Shown: in pieces, positions 54,918-62,708 of the stretch
Layout of the letters: every line of letters begins with the position of its first letter
Numbering within the stretch: position 1 is the stretch's first letter
NCBI RefSeq assembly: GCF_938015785.1
Contig: NZ_CALLWC010000051.1
Location: forward strand, 1 to 64,000
Length of the DNA stretch: 64,000 nucleotides
Direction: 5' to 3'
Source: an uncultured Campylobacter sp.
GTDB lineage: Bacteria > Campylobacterota > Campylobacteria > Campylobacterales > Campylobacteraceae
The notes under the pieces: generated by a model
The model's input: the letters and a program-made list of their open reading frames with translations, nothing else
Databases searched by the model: none
What the model was told of the DNA's origin: nothing
Program-made: the position numbers and the translations under genes

Positions 54918-56255
54918 TTACCCCTTGCCTAGCTTGATACGTGCCCTAAAATCGGGCATGATCTGCGCGATGAGCGCGTAAAAATCCGCTCCGTGATTTG
55001 CGTGGATAAGGTGCGCGAGCTCATGCAGCACGACGTATTCGACGAAGCGCCGATCCCGCTCTATCAGGCTTAGCGAGAAGTTGAGATAGCCCTTAGCGTG
55101 GTTGCAGCTGCCCCAGCGCGTCTGCATTTTGCGCACCCGCACCCGCGCGATCTTGCGGCCTATTCGCGGGGAAAATTTCTCGATATAGCGTAGGTAAAGC
55201 TCAAGCGCAAAGGCCTTTTTAAACGCCGCAAACTCACCCTCGCTCTCGCAAAAGATCACGTCTCGTGACATAAAAATTTTATCTTTAAATTTAGAGCTTT
55301 GGATAAAATTTTTGATCGTAAAATCGGGCTCGTTGCGCTCGATATCCGCCGCTTGCACGCTTTGTACTACATTTTGCGGCACGTTTTTACTCGCGGATTT
55401 TGAAGTTCCTTCATTCACAGCGGGTTTAAATTTTAAAATTCCTTCGCCCGCGACAGAGCTAAAATTTGAAATTTCTCCGCTTGCAGCAGGTTTAAAATTT
55501 GAAATTCCCTCACCCGCGATAGGTTTAAATTTTAAAATTTCGTCCCTTGCGGCGGGGTTAAATTTTAAATTTTCGCCGTAGGATTGTTCGAAAATATTTT
55601 GCGCCGCCGTATTTATAAACCCGCTGCTTTGTCGCATTTTGCTCTGTTGCGAGAGCCCTTGCGCCGCATCGTCCGGTAGGTTAAATTTCAAATCCTCGCC
55701 CGCTGCACCATTTTGCGAGGTGTGTCCGCCCGAGTGAAATTTTAAAATTTCATTTTCCGCAGCGCCGTCCGCACCGTCATTCATGCCGCTAGTGCCGTTA
55801 TTTGCGCCGCCTCTCACATCGACGCCATCGACGCCGCTACCGCTTATGCCCGCGCCGCTTTGTAAATGAGCCGAATTTACGCCGCCCGCGTCACTATTCG
55901 CATCGCCATTCGCCCAGTTCACGCAGCCTTGCGTGCCGCTATCGCCTAAACTTTTATTCGCGCCGCAGTTCGCGCCAAGCTCGACCTCGCGGCTAAATTT
56001 CAGCTTGTAAATTTTGCCTAAAATTCTAATCTCGTCGCTCGCTAAAAGTTTGCTTCGCAGCCGCTCTAGCGTTTGGCGGATCCAGCTTTCGTGCTTTAGG
56101 ATGAAGTCTTTCGCCTGTGCCGCGGTGTAGGAGCGCGGCACGCTCACGCTGATTTCGCAGTCCTTGCTAATGCGAATGCGCGCGTATTTCATCCGCTTAA
56201 AACGCAGACTGATCGGCAAGCCTAGCAAATTTAGACTAACTTTTTGCTCTGCCAT
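54918..56255 (-). CDS. YgjP-like zinc metallopeptidase with repeat insert
   Basis: The N-terminal part (residues 1-92: YARIRISKDCEISVSVP, DFILKHESWIRQTL, KIYKLKF) and the C-terminal part (about 305-445: RKMQTRWGSCNHAKGYLNFS and VVLHELAHLIHANHGADFY with HExxH) together make a normal YgjP/DUF45 peptidase. Between them lie about 210 residues of Gly/Asn/Asp/Ala-rich sequence, including five 11-residue units of the type ILKFKPIAGEG. The frame stays open throughout. The start overlaps the MATE gene by 25 nt. The insert sits where family members have a short loop, so activity may survive. Confidence 0.85.
   Translation of the reverse strand: MAEQKVSLNLLGLPISLRFKRMKYARIRISKDCEISVSVPRSYTAAQAKDFILKHESWIRQTLERLRSKLLASDEIRILGKIYKLKFSREVELGANCGANKSLGDSGTQGCVNWANGDANSDAGGVNSAHLQSGAGISGSGVDGVDVRGGANNGTSGMNDGADGAAENEILKFHSGGHTSQNGAAGEDLKFNLPDDAAQGLSQQSKMRQSSGFINTAAQNIFEQSYGENLKFNPAARDEILKFKPIAGEGISNFKPAASGEISNFSSVAGEGILKFKPAVNEGTSKSASKNVPQNVVQSVQAADIERNEPDFTIKNFIQSSKFKDKIFMSRDVIFCESEGEFAAFKKAFALELYLRYIEKFSPRIGRKIARVRVRKMQTRWGSCNHAKGYLNFSLSLIERDRRFVEYVVLHELAHLIHANHGADFYALIAQIMPDFRARIKLGKG
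55422..55586. repeat. Five tandem 33-bp repeats inside the metallopeptidase gene
   Basis: Units start at 55422, 55455, 55488, 55521 and 55554. Each begins (A/G)GGTTTAAA- or AGAGCTAAAA-like and continues with an A/T palindrome (ATTTTAAAATT or ATTTGAAATT) and a GC half such as CCTCACCCGCGAT. The 33-bp period keeps the frame, giving 11 residues per unit on the minus strand. Confidence 0.85.
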
Positions 56256-57553
56256 TTTTTACTTATCCATCGCGCCGTATTCGCGCTGCCGCGTAGCCAC
56301 TCGTCGCAGAAAAACCCGATCCAAACGCCCAAAATTCCATACCCCAGATGGATACCCAAAAGCCAGCCCACGGGGATCGAGATGCCCCACATAAAGATCA
56401 CGCCCATCGCAAAGGGAAACCTCGCGTCGCCGCTTGCGCGCAGGGCGTTTACGAAGACGATATTAAGCGTCCGCCCGAACTCAAGCCCCAGCGTGAGGTA
56501 AAAAAGCGGCCGCATGACCTGCTTGTGCGCCTCGCTTAGGCTTAACATCTCCATGATCTGCTCGCGCGCTAAAAATACGATCGCGACGAAAAGCGCCGTC
56601 GCCCCGAGCCCAAGGCGCAGCGCGGTAAATGTGTGTCGGTACGCCTCCTGCGGCTTGGCAGCGCCTACGAGGCGGCCTACGATCACTTCGTTTGCCATAC
56701 TGATCGCGCTTCCGCCGAAGAAGATGAATGATGAAATTTGAAAATAGATCGTCTGCACGGTAAGGCTCGCCTCGCCCATGCTCGCGACGAAGGCGAATGC
56801 GACCAGATACTGCACGATCCACAGCATGTTTTCGCCCGCGCTCGGAAGCCCTACGGATAGAATTTTACGCAGCGTGGCAAACTGGATCTTTAAAAACATC
56901 GTGAGGTAAAATTTTATCTTTAGCACCTTCGTGATGATAAGGAAGAATAAAAATACGCCGATCATGCGCCCTGCGATCGTGCTTACGCCTATGCCCTCAA
57001 GCCCGTAGTACGGCAGTCCGAACGGCCGAAAGAGCACGACGTAGTTGCCCGCGAGCGTGACTAAATTCATCACCACGGAGACCGCGATGATGAAATTTGC
57101 GTATCCGTAGACGCGAACGATGGCGCTAAGCACGATCGCTACGGCGTCTATCGCAAAGACGATGCTGATAACCTTAAGATAGATCGCGCTTTCGCTCAAA
57201 AGCTCGGCGGGCACCTGCAGAGCGTGCAGTAAAAACGGTGCGCAGCTAAAGACGAAAATGCCGCTACAAAGTCCCACGAGCGCGTTAAATGTGATGCTCG
57301 TGTGGATCGCACGCATCGCTAGGACTTTGTTTTTCGCCCCCAGCGCCTGCGCTACGAGTACCGAGCAGCCCACGGCGAGGAAGCCGAAAACGGTGACGAA
57401 GAGCAAAAATATCTCGTTGCCCGCTCCTAACGCGCCCACGAGCGAGACGTCCACGCGCGAGATCATGTAGGTGTTGATAAACGTGGTTACTAGGCGCAAA
57501 AACATATCGACGTAGATTGCGAGCGAGAGCCTTAGTAGCGAGATTTCTTTCAT
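56231..57553 (-). CDS. MATE family efflux transporter
   Basis: This 440-residue protein has twelve membrane helices. The first half has NTYMISRVDVSLVGALGAGNEIFLL and the VAQALGAKNK loop after helix 2. The second half repeats this with GGSAISMANEVIVGRLVGAAKP. This twofold pattern is diagnostic of Na+- or H+-driven multidrug exporters of the MATE family. It is the upstream gene of a pair with the metallopeptidase (25-nt overlap). The substrate cannot be predicted. Confidence 0.92.
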   Translation of the reverse strand: MKEISLLRLSLAIYVDMFLRLVTTFINTYMISRVDVSLVGALGAGNEIFLLFVTVFGFLAVGCSVLVAQALGAKNKVLAMRAIHTSITFNALVGLCSGIFVFSCAPFLLHALQVPAELLSESAIYLKVISIVFAIDAVAIVLSAIVRVYGYANFIIAVSVVMNLVTLAGNYVVLFRPFGLPYYGLEGIGVSTIAGRMIGVFLFFLIITKVLKIKFYLTMFLKIQFATLRKILSVGLPSAGENMLWIVQYLVAFAFVASMGEASLTVQTIYFQISSFIFFGGSAISMANEVIVGRLVGAAKPQEAYRHTFTALRLGLGATALFVAIVFLAREQIMEMLSLSEAHKQVMRPLFYLTLGLEFGRTLNIVFVNALRASGDARFPFAMGVIFMWGISIPVGWLLGIHLGYGILGVWIGFFCDEWLRGSANTARWISKKWQSKKLV

Positions 57554-57805
57554 ATTTTGCCTTTATTTGGGGGAAATTGTAGCCGAAAATTCTTTTAGGT
57601 TTGCTTTCGCAAAGGTGGGGGCGAGCGGAGTTGTTTTGCGCGCCGTGCGATATGCGTAAAATTATAATTTACGGTGCCCGGTGCGAATATGCGGTGATTT
57701 AGCACAGACGAGCGGTTGGTTTATTTGGCGCTGTGGCCGCGAATGAGCGGTTTTAATAAATGGAGCGCGGAATTTAAACGCGGATGTTTTTAAATAAACA
57801 TCAAG

Positions 57806-58087
57806 TTATCTCAATAAATTTTGCTTAAATATCGCTAGGATAACGATCGTATCGCTGGGTTCGTCTATTAGATACGGGATTACGAAACCCTTGAATATGA
57901 AATCTCTAATTTTATCATCGTCAAAGCTTTTTGATCTACGAAATTTATACGGCATAAAGCCAAGCTCGCCTGCTCGCGCAAAAAGCTCGTTTTTAAAATT
58001 TTCCGCCGCATCCTCTGAGTGCTCTGCGATAAATTCTACTATCTTGCTAAGCTGCGCACGAAATCTTTTAGACTGGATTATTTTCAA
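57806..58087 (-). CDS. RelE/ParE-type toxin
   Basis: This 93-residue basic protein has the ParE/RelE layout. An N-terminal helix pair (SKRFRAQLSKIVEFIAEHSEDAA) comes first, then GFMPYKFRRSKSFDDDKIRDFIFKGFVIPYLID and a final strand pair (DTIVILAIFKQNLL). The R-D-F...YLID pattern is common in ParE-like toxins. The start overlaps the preceding antitoxin gene by 4 nt. Whether it cuts mRNA (RelE) or blocks gyrase (ParE) cannot be told. Confidence 0.8.
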   Translation of the reverse strand: MKIIQSKRFRAQLSKIVEFIAEHSEDAAENFKNELFARAGELGFMPYKFRRSKSFDDDKIRDFIFKGFVIPYLIDEPSDTIVILAIFKQNLLR

Positions 58088-58335
58088 TTTTTCCAGCCCT
58101 TGCCTAGCTCCTCGAAGCCGCTTAGATCGCCGTTTGCATATGATTTTAAATCTGCATCCATTCCGCTTTTTATCTCGTCGTAACTTTCGCCGGATCTGAA
58201 CTCCGATAGAATCGTTTCTAAATTTTTCTCGCCGCTTAGAGTGATCTGTGCGGCAGGATCGATTTTTAAAAAAAGCTTCTTAAAAGTTTCGAGAGTATCG
58301 CGATCGACGCCGCTTTGGATCTGCATAGTGATCAT
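58084..58335 (-). CDS. Antitoxin partner of the RelE/ParE-type toxin
   Basis: This 83-residue acidic protein begins MITMQIQSGVDRDTLETFKKLF. A strand-helix start is followed by a long acidic helical region (EKNLETILSEFRSGESYDEI). The tail GFEELGKGWKN is the kind of extended peptide that wraps a ParE-like toxin. AAGGAGCC precedes the ATG at 58335. Antitoxin-first order with a 4-nt overlap supports the assignment. Confidence 0.75.
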   Translation of the reverse strand: MITMQIQSGVDRDTLETFKKLFLKIDPAAQITLSGEKNLETILSEFRSGESYDEIKSGMDADLKSYANGDLSGFEELGKGWKN

Positions 58336-58422
58336 TTTGGCTCCTTAAATTTTAGCGATTATAGCAGCTCATAGCTAAATTTAATACAGCCAAAGCTCGA
58401 TAAATTTTAAAATTTATGTCCG

Positions 58423-58863
58423 CTAGATAGAATTTCGCTTCCTCATATGAACCGTGAAGTGCTCCGACGCGTCCTTAAAGCCGCACTTTTGTAGGAATTC
58501 TCCGGCACCCTCAGCCTTATGCAGAGGGGTCACGACAAAGGTGGTGGTGTGCGCAAAGCGCTTATTGAAGGCATTTACGAGCGCCGTACCGATACCGCGC
58601 CTTTGATAATCCTTATGAACTATCACGCAGTAAAGATAGCTCGTAGCGAAGTTATCGCGGTCGCAAAACGCCTCCAGCACCCCCACGGTCTTGCCTTGCG
58701 TTTTGGCAATCGCCACGTAATCATAGGTGCGCCACACTCTGTATGTCTCGTGCGGCGGCACGGAGGCTGCGTTTTGCTCCGTATCCCAGCCGATCGAGAC
58801 CATTATCTCATCCAGATCGCTAGGCTTAAAATCAGCGGAATTTTCTAAAATTTCAAACTCCAT
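58423..58863 (-). CDS. GNAT family N-acetyltransferase
   Basis: This 146-residue single-domain protein has the acetyl-CoA-binding motif VHKDYQRRGIGTALVNAF (about 85-102; the Q/RxxGxG/A loop). A preceding strand TSYLYCVIV and a C-terminal GAGEFLQKCGFKDASEHF are also present. The DWDT/WDTEQNAA region near 25 resembles small GNATs that modify peptides or amines. It follows the toxin-antitoxin pair upstream on the same strand with an 87-nt gap. The acceptor is unknown. Confidence 0.85.
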   Translation of the reverse strand: MEFEILENSADFKPSDLDEIMVSIGWDTEQNAASVPPHETYRVWRTYDYVAIAKTQGKTVGVLEAFCDRDNFATSYLYCVIVHKDYQRRGIGTALVNAFNKRFAHTTTFVVTPLHKAEGAGEFLQKCGFKDASEHFTVHMRKRNSI

Positions 58864-59080
58864 CTTCGCTCCTTAATTGAAATAGCTTTTCAAATCGCAA
58901 GTATATCGCCGTAGCTTTAAAACGGCATTAAATATCAATTAGTGGCTCTTACGGAGAGGTTTAAATTTTAAAATTTAAAGGCGCGGCGGGGCGCTGTGCG
59001 TAAATTTAACCCAAATTTAAAATTCTAACCATTTACCGCAATTTGATATAAACTCGGCAAAATTTTCCCAAGGATCCCCG

Positions 59081-60067
59081 ATGCAAACGCTTGATTTTCA
59101 CGTCCATCTGCTAAGCAAAGAGGTGCGCTTCGACCGCCCTTACGACAGGCTCGCGCTGCGCCTTTTCGGCAGGCGCTTCGGCATAGACGTATCGCGCGCG
59201 ATCAAAGAGCCCTATGAAGCCTATGTGGACGCTCTGCTCGGCGGGCTTAGAGCTTCGAAATACGTTAAAAAGGCGGTGCTTTTCGGCGTGGATGCTAAAT
59301 TTAGCGACGCAGGCGAGCTAATCCATCGCGATAAGACCGTCTGTGCGGACAACGACAGCGTGTTTGAAATTTATCAAAAAAACCCAGATCTCATCGTACC
59401 GTTTTTTAGCATCAATCCAAAGCGAGCAGACGCGCTAGATGAGATCGATCGCTGCTTCGAGCTCGGATTTAAGGGGGCGAAATTTTTACAAAACTATTGG
59501 GATCTGGATACGAGGCTGCCTCGCTACGTGCCGTATTTTGAAAAGCTCGCCAAGCTCGGCTTGCCGCTAGTGATCCACGTCGGCAACGAAAGCTCGGTGC
59601 CGAGTACTCGCCGCTGCGAGGCGCTGGAGATGATATACGCGCCGCTTGAGCTGGGCGTTACGACGGTGTGCGCACACATGGCGATTAACTACGAATATTC
59701 GCATATTTTTCGTGCGCTCTCGCGCCGCCCGCGAAATTTCGGACACGATTATTTTGCGCTTCTGGCGCTTCTGCGCACGCACAAAAACCTCTACGCCGAC
59801 GTTTCCGCGCTGATGACGCCGGTGCGCGCCAAGGCTCTGCCGCATCTGGCGAGCCAAACGGACGTGCACTCGCGCTTGCTTTACGCTTCGGACTTTCCGG
59901 TGCCGTATTCTGCGATATACAACACCTACGATCTGCGCCTGTCGCAGCGTATCGCGCTGCATAAAGAGCCCAATCCTTTCGATTGCAACGCGCGCGGACT
60001 GCTCGCGTATTTCGGCGAGGATAGCGAGCTGTGGAGCAACTACAAAAAAATTCTACCCTTTGCGTAG
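59081..60067 (+). CDS. Amidohydrolase-2 family metal-dependent hydrolase
   Basis: This 328-residue TIM-barrel protein has the metal-binding HxH in TLDFHVHLLS (residues 6-8), GFKGAKFLQNYWDLD and PLVIHVGNESS with a metal histidine. VCAHMAINYE follows with the next histidine, and LLYASDFPVPYS holds the catalytic aspartate. This is the order of ACMSD-like amidohydrolase-2 enzymes (decarboxylases or hydrolases). A TATAAA box lies at 59047. It is followed 23 nt later by a broken gene that may have been in the same operon. Substrate unknown. Confidence 0.87.
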   Translation: MQTLDFHVHLLSKEVRFDRPYDRLALRLFGRRFGIDVSRAIKEPYEAYVDALLGGLRASKYVKKAVLFGVDAKFSDAGELIHRDKTVCADNDSVFEIYQKNPDLIVPFFSINPKRADALDEIDRCFELGFKGAKFLQNYWDLDTRLPRYVPYFEKLAKLGLPLVIHVGNESSVPSTRRCEALEMIYAPLELGVTTVCAHMAINYEYSHIFRALSRRPRNFGHDYFALLALLRTHKNLYADVSALMTPVRAKALPHLASQTDVHSRLLYASDFPVPYSAIYNTYDLRLSQRIALHKEPNPFDCNARGLLAYFGEDSELWSNYKKILPFA

Positions 60068-60090
60068 TTGGCGAAATTTAGGAAGCGGGC

Positions 60091-60705
60091 GTGAATTTTA
60101 TAAAATATTTTTTCTCGGAAATTTTTAGGTTATTTAAGCTTCTCGTAGGCGCCGCGCTTGTGCTAACTGCAGGGTTTTTAATCTACAAACTATTCTTTGC
60201 GGAGCCGGATTTGGCGGAAAATTACGCGCAAAATCGCGTTCAAATTTTAGCCCTGCGCGATTTTGCGCGCGAGATAAAGCCTGAAGGAGTTTCTTTTGAC
60301 GTCCTTTTTGGCGGCGACGAGGTCTCAAGTATGAGAGCCGTGAATAAAGACCAAAAACCAAAGTGTGAGTTTTTATAGTATAGGCGAAAAGACAAATGAG
60401 CGCGCTGTTTTAAAAATCCTAGGCTGGGATTTTGGGACTTTAAAGCCAAAGCAAAAAGCGCAAATGCCCGGGGCGTAAGTATCTGGGAGGGCGAGGACAA
60501 AACCCCTATTTACTACAAAGACGGGTTTGTCTCGGAATTTTACGAGATTTTCGAGGGTCCTGCGGGCGAGGCGGTGAAAAAAGACTACGAGATCGGCTGT
60601 GATGATAGATTTGCCGCAGACGGCGTGGTGATGGCACGCGACGGAGGCGCTACGGCGGGCTTTATATGCGTGGATCGTGACGGCTACGGCATCAAACGCA
60701 GATAA
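60091..60705 (+). pseudogene. Twice-frameshifted membrane-anchored protein gene
   Basis: Three successive frames make one product of about 204 residues. The first holds an N-terminal membrane helix (LVGAALVLTAGFLIYKLFF) and a domain to MRAVNKDQ. The second reads SVSFYSIGEKTNERAV and then GWDFGTLKPKQ. The third, GVSIWEGEDKTPIYYKDG, runs to a natural stop after GYGIKRR. One A fewer in the A5 run at about 60353 and one G more in the G4 run at about 60473 restore a single frame. The family is not recognised. It probably followed the amidohydrolase in an operon. Confidence 0.65.
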
Positions 60706-61891
60706 ATTTTCAGCGGCTTCGTATGAAATTTTAGCGGGAATTTTTGTAGGAATTTTTATCGTCGTTGCGGATATTTTGCAAGAATTTTTTGCTGTTATTG
60801 CGAATATTTTAGGGTTGTTAAGAATACTTTGCAGCTCCTGTTTTGTCGAGCCTGCAGTTTAATCGCTTGTTCCGTTTACAGCAAGGATGTACCCTTGCCG
60901 TTTAGGTGCGTAAACGCGGATATAAACATGGCGGGATTCGCCCAAATTTACCCAATATTTGCGGTGTCAAAATTCGAAGACGTAAGATTAGAATTCGGTG
61001 CATTTGCAGCTTTTCGCAGTTGGTTCCGAGCAAATGTAGCAAATGACATAGTGAGCGCGAGTAATGGAGCGGTCGGCGCTGTCTGTATAGCGAGAGAAAA
61101 GGCGAAACGTGCGTCGGGCAAAGCGCTCAGTAGAGAGCTGATAATGAAGCATGCGCCGCGAAATTTCGCAGGGCAAAATTCTGCAAACGGTAATTCGCGA
61201 AATTCCGTCGTCGCAAATTCGGCAGGTATCGGCTAAGTGCGCCCGCCCGACGCTAAATTTTAAAATTTAAACCTAGCGGCGTGTATCGTAGCGCCGAAGC
61301 ACCCTTTGGCGCAGTGTAAATTTTGAAATTTCAGCGGTAAATTTAGCTCGTAGGTGCACTAAATGAAACGGCGGGGTCATACACTGCGCCGCGCTGCTGT
61401 TTAAATTTAGCTTGCAGGCGCGCTAAATCCTAGCCGCGACATAATTTGTTTTAAATTTTACAACGACGGCTCGCTTTAAGTTTTAAACCGCTAGCACAAC
61501 CTACAAAAATTTAGCGCTACCCCTCCTGAAATTTGCATTACGCCGTGCCGCCTGTGCCGCAGCGACGAGCTACCGTATGATTTGCGCTTAAACAGATATC
61601 GCACTTATCCAAAGCCACTAAAGCACCGACGATGCGCTGTGTCATTCGCGCCGAATTGCGCTGCACCTTTCTTGTCGCACCGCTTGCGTTATAAAATTTT
61701 AATGTGGGTTTGTTTTAAAATTCATTGTATCGCACAAAAAAACCGTTGCGCGAGAAATTCTAGCGGCGGCTTGCTTTAAATTTACGCTTCGTGCCGCTTC
61801 TCGGCTCGTTTATTTCAATCTCTTGCAGCGCCAATTTGTCGAGCCTGCCATTTAATTGCCCGCCCCGCTAAATTTTAAATTTCCACGAATT
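60706..61891. repeat. Long non-coding region with dispersed short repeats
   Basis: I support no gene over almost 1.2 kb. A direct repeat is present: TTGTCGAGCCTGCAGTTTAAT (about 60844) and TTGTCGAGCCTGCCATTTAAT (about 61836), followed by similar GC-poor/GC-rich tails. A second pair is TTTAGCTCGTAGGTGCACTAAA (about 61340) and TTTAGCTTGCAGGCGCGCTAAA (about 61407). A 135-codon frame at 60829-61236 lacks a ribosome site and recognisable content. The region looks like decayed or expanded repeat DNA. Confidence 0.5.
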
Positions 61892-62629
61892 TTAAGAATT
61901 TATGAGGCTTAAAAGTGCTTTTGAAATTCTTGTGATCTCATCTTGCATATGCCCGCCGGGATTTTGCTCAAACTCCGCTTTTGCGCCCGCGTCGCGGCAT
62001 TTGGCGATAAAATTTCGCGCCGTCTCGCCGCAGAGTGCTCCGCGCGGATTTTTCGGGTTCATCTCGGCCTCGCCCAAGGACGCGTAGACGTGCGCCAGCC
62101 CCCTTTGCGGCGAGTGTGCGGCGACGAAGGCGTCAAATCCGCCGAACCAAAACGACGCCGAGACGCAGGCGATCTTTTGAAATTTATCGCTTGCAAACGC
62201 CGCATACGCGCTAAAAAGCCCCGCCAGCGAGTATCCCGCACATGCTTGCCACGCAGGCTTTCCCGCGCCGAATACATGCTGCTCGATACGCGGGATCAGC
62301 TCGTTCGTAAATTTTTTCAAGTGCGCCGCGCCGCCACCTGCGAAATCGCGCACCCCCTTAAACGGCGACTTTGCCGCCCACGGGCTAAGCTTATCGCCCC
62401 ACTGCGCTTCGTTTAGATAGACCGCCGCAAGCACGAAATTCGCGCCGCTTTGTCGCGAGACGAGCTCGTAAATTTCGCCCATGCTAGCCGCATCAAAATC
62501 CAAGGCGTGCAGGTAGATGATCGGCGGCGCGGACACGGCTTCTTTTGTAAAGGAGGGCGCAGCTGCAAAAAACGGCGCGTGCGGGGCGAAAATTTCTACG
62601 CGCAGGCCGTTAAATTCCAAACTTTGCAT
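61892..62629 (-). CDS. Alpha/beta hydrolase-fold esterase (YbbA/IroE-like)
   Basis: This 245-residue protein has the alpha/beta-hydrolase nucleophile elbow AGYSLAGLFSAYAAF (Ser near residue 131). The preceding strand APPIIYLHAL carries the oxyanion region, the acid lies in the HVYASLGEAEMNPKN segment, and the C-terminal GGHMQDEITR holds the catalytic histidine. This pattern is seen in esterase-D/enterochelin-esterase-like enzymes. There is no signal peptide. The substrate is unknown; a siderophore link is possible by family but there are no iron genes nearby. Confidence 0.82.
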   Translation of the reverse strand: MQSLEFNGLRVEIFAPHAPFFAAAPSFTKEAVSAPPIIYLHALDFDAASMGEIYELVSRQSGANFVLAAVYLNEAQWGDKLSPWAAKSPFKGVRDFAGGGAAHLKKFTNELIPRIEQHVFGAGKPAWQACAGYSLAGLFSAYAAFASDKFQKIACVSASFWFGGFDAFVAAHSPQRGLAHVYASLGEAEMNPKNPRGALCGETARNFIAKCRDAGAKAEFEQNPGGHMQDEITRISKALLSLINS

Positions 62630-62708
62630 CGCTAAAGCCTTAAAAGTTATTAAAATTTAATAGAATTTTGTGTAAAATCATCAAATTTAACACTAGAGGA
62701 ACTTAAAA

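Noticed and set aside
60829..61236. 135-codon plus-strand reading frame
   Set aside because: No ribosome site; the sequence contains one copy of the direct repeat and a low-complexity Asn/Ser/Ala tail like other repeat DNA. Not supported as a gene.
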